A DNA stretch of 12,589 nt. Origin: Bacillota bacterium. Lineage in GTDB: Bacteria > Bacillota > Bacilli > Alicyclobacillales > Alicyclobacillaceae. The notes under the pieces are model-generated. The model was not told where the DNA came from. It saw only the letters and a program-made list of their open reading frames with translations, and made no database searches. Of this stretch, positions 12,351 to 12,589 are shown in pieces; position 1 is the stretch's first letter, and each line of letters starts with the position of its first letter. The position numbers and the translations under genes are program-made. The stretch lies in NCBI GenBank assembly GCA_021820805.1, contig JAKADF010000040.1, positions 1-12,589 of the forward strand. Direction: 5' to 3'.

Positions 12351-12589
12351 GTGAAGAAGGAATAATTTGTTTCCGTTTTCTTTTAACCAACCCCTCTGTT
12401 CTCGAAAAGTGGGCATCATAGATTCAACAAGGTGCCAAAAACGTTTTGAATGATTGTGTTCCCGCAAGTGAGCGAGTTCATGGATGGCTACATAACGAAG
12501 AACCTCTTCTGGAGCTTGTATAAGCCGCCAGTTCATATAAATAGAACCGTTCGTCGAACAACTTCCCCATCTGCTTCCTTGCTGTTTTA
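12330..12589 (-). CDS. YgjP-type (M48-like, DUF45) zinc metallopeptidase, 5' part outside window
   Basis: The minus-strand frame is open to the right edge and reads ...SRWGSCSTNGSIYMNWRL, then IQAPEEVLRYVAIHELAHLR, then EHNHSKRFWHLVE. The WGSCS...NWRL block, the zinc-binding HELAH (HExxH) and the downstream NHSKRFW segment (which includes the third ligand) are the conserved C-terminal half of this family. These are cytoplasmic putative peptidases of poorly defined substrate; some are linked to restriction-modification neighbours, which are not visible here. An ATG at 12534-12536 lies inside the conserved domain and is not the start. The last codons (HAEATSK) lie within the third tandem repeat, so the C-terminus may have been changed by repeat expansion. 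Confidence 0.9.
   Translation of the reverse strand, partial: KQQGSRWGSCSTNGSIYMNWRLIQAPEEVLRYVAIHELAHLREHNHSKRFWHLVESMMPTFREQRGWLKENGNKLFLLHAEATSK

Overview
The window looks like a chromosomal segment of an endospore-forming Bacillales species. Support comes from three copies of a YjcZ-type sporulation mini-protein, a DUF1657 protein beside a DUF421/DUF1657 ('2Duf'-type) spore-membrane protein, the remains of a GerA-type germinant receptor subunit, a c-di-AMP (ydaO/yuaA) riboswitch in front of a LysM/SleB-like cell wall hydrolase, strong AGGAGG-type ribosome binding sites and many U-tailed intrinsic terminators. I cannot name the genus from sequence alone.

Layout. 1-383: 3' part of tagD (wall teichoic acid precursor). 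384-1135: about 750 bases with no supportable gene. 1136-3319: a zinc alcohol dehydrogenase and a nitrilase on +, each with its own strong RBS and separated by a good terminator. 3474-3989: two small uncharacterised genes, convergent on a shared bidirectional terminator. 4125-5927 (-): a CLC chloride transporter/channel with two C-terminal CBS domains and unusual ion-path residues; its likely promoter carries a 15-base palindrome. 6119-6885 (-): a decayed gerA-family gene with two early stops, an internal in-frame deletion and an unrelated-looking 3' tail. 6972-7308: two YjcZ-type genes ending at a clear terminator. 7479-8933: a small unknown gene (-) diverging from a CHY zinc finger gene, which is followed immediately by an arylamine N-acetyltransferase-like gene. 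8952-9554 (-): thymidine kinase. 9752-9871: third YjcZ-type gene. 9954-11094 (-): 2Duf-type protein preceded by a DUF1657 protein. 11266-12196: c-di-AMP riboswitch plus secreted LysM/SleB-like hydrolase. 12213-12350: three degenerate tandem repeats. 12330-12589 (-): 3' part of a YgjP-type metallopeptidase.

How it fits together. The right half is enriched in spore and envelope functions: YjcZ proteins, the gerA relic, the DUF1657/2Duf pair (in some Bacillus strains these domains sit in the mobile spoVA2mob operon that raises spore heat resistance) and a c-di-AMP-controlled peptidoglycan hydrolase. The left half is metabolic and transport: teichoic acid, nitrile/alcohol conversion and chloride transport. 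Most genes look like short, separately terminated units; the only tight pairs are CHY/NAT-like and DUF1657/2Duf. The most unusual items are the 2Duf/DUF1657 pair found without visible spoVA genes, the altered ion-path residues of the CLC protein, the tandem repeats running into the metallopeptidase 3' end, and the layered RNA structure behind the third YjcZ gene.
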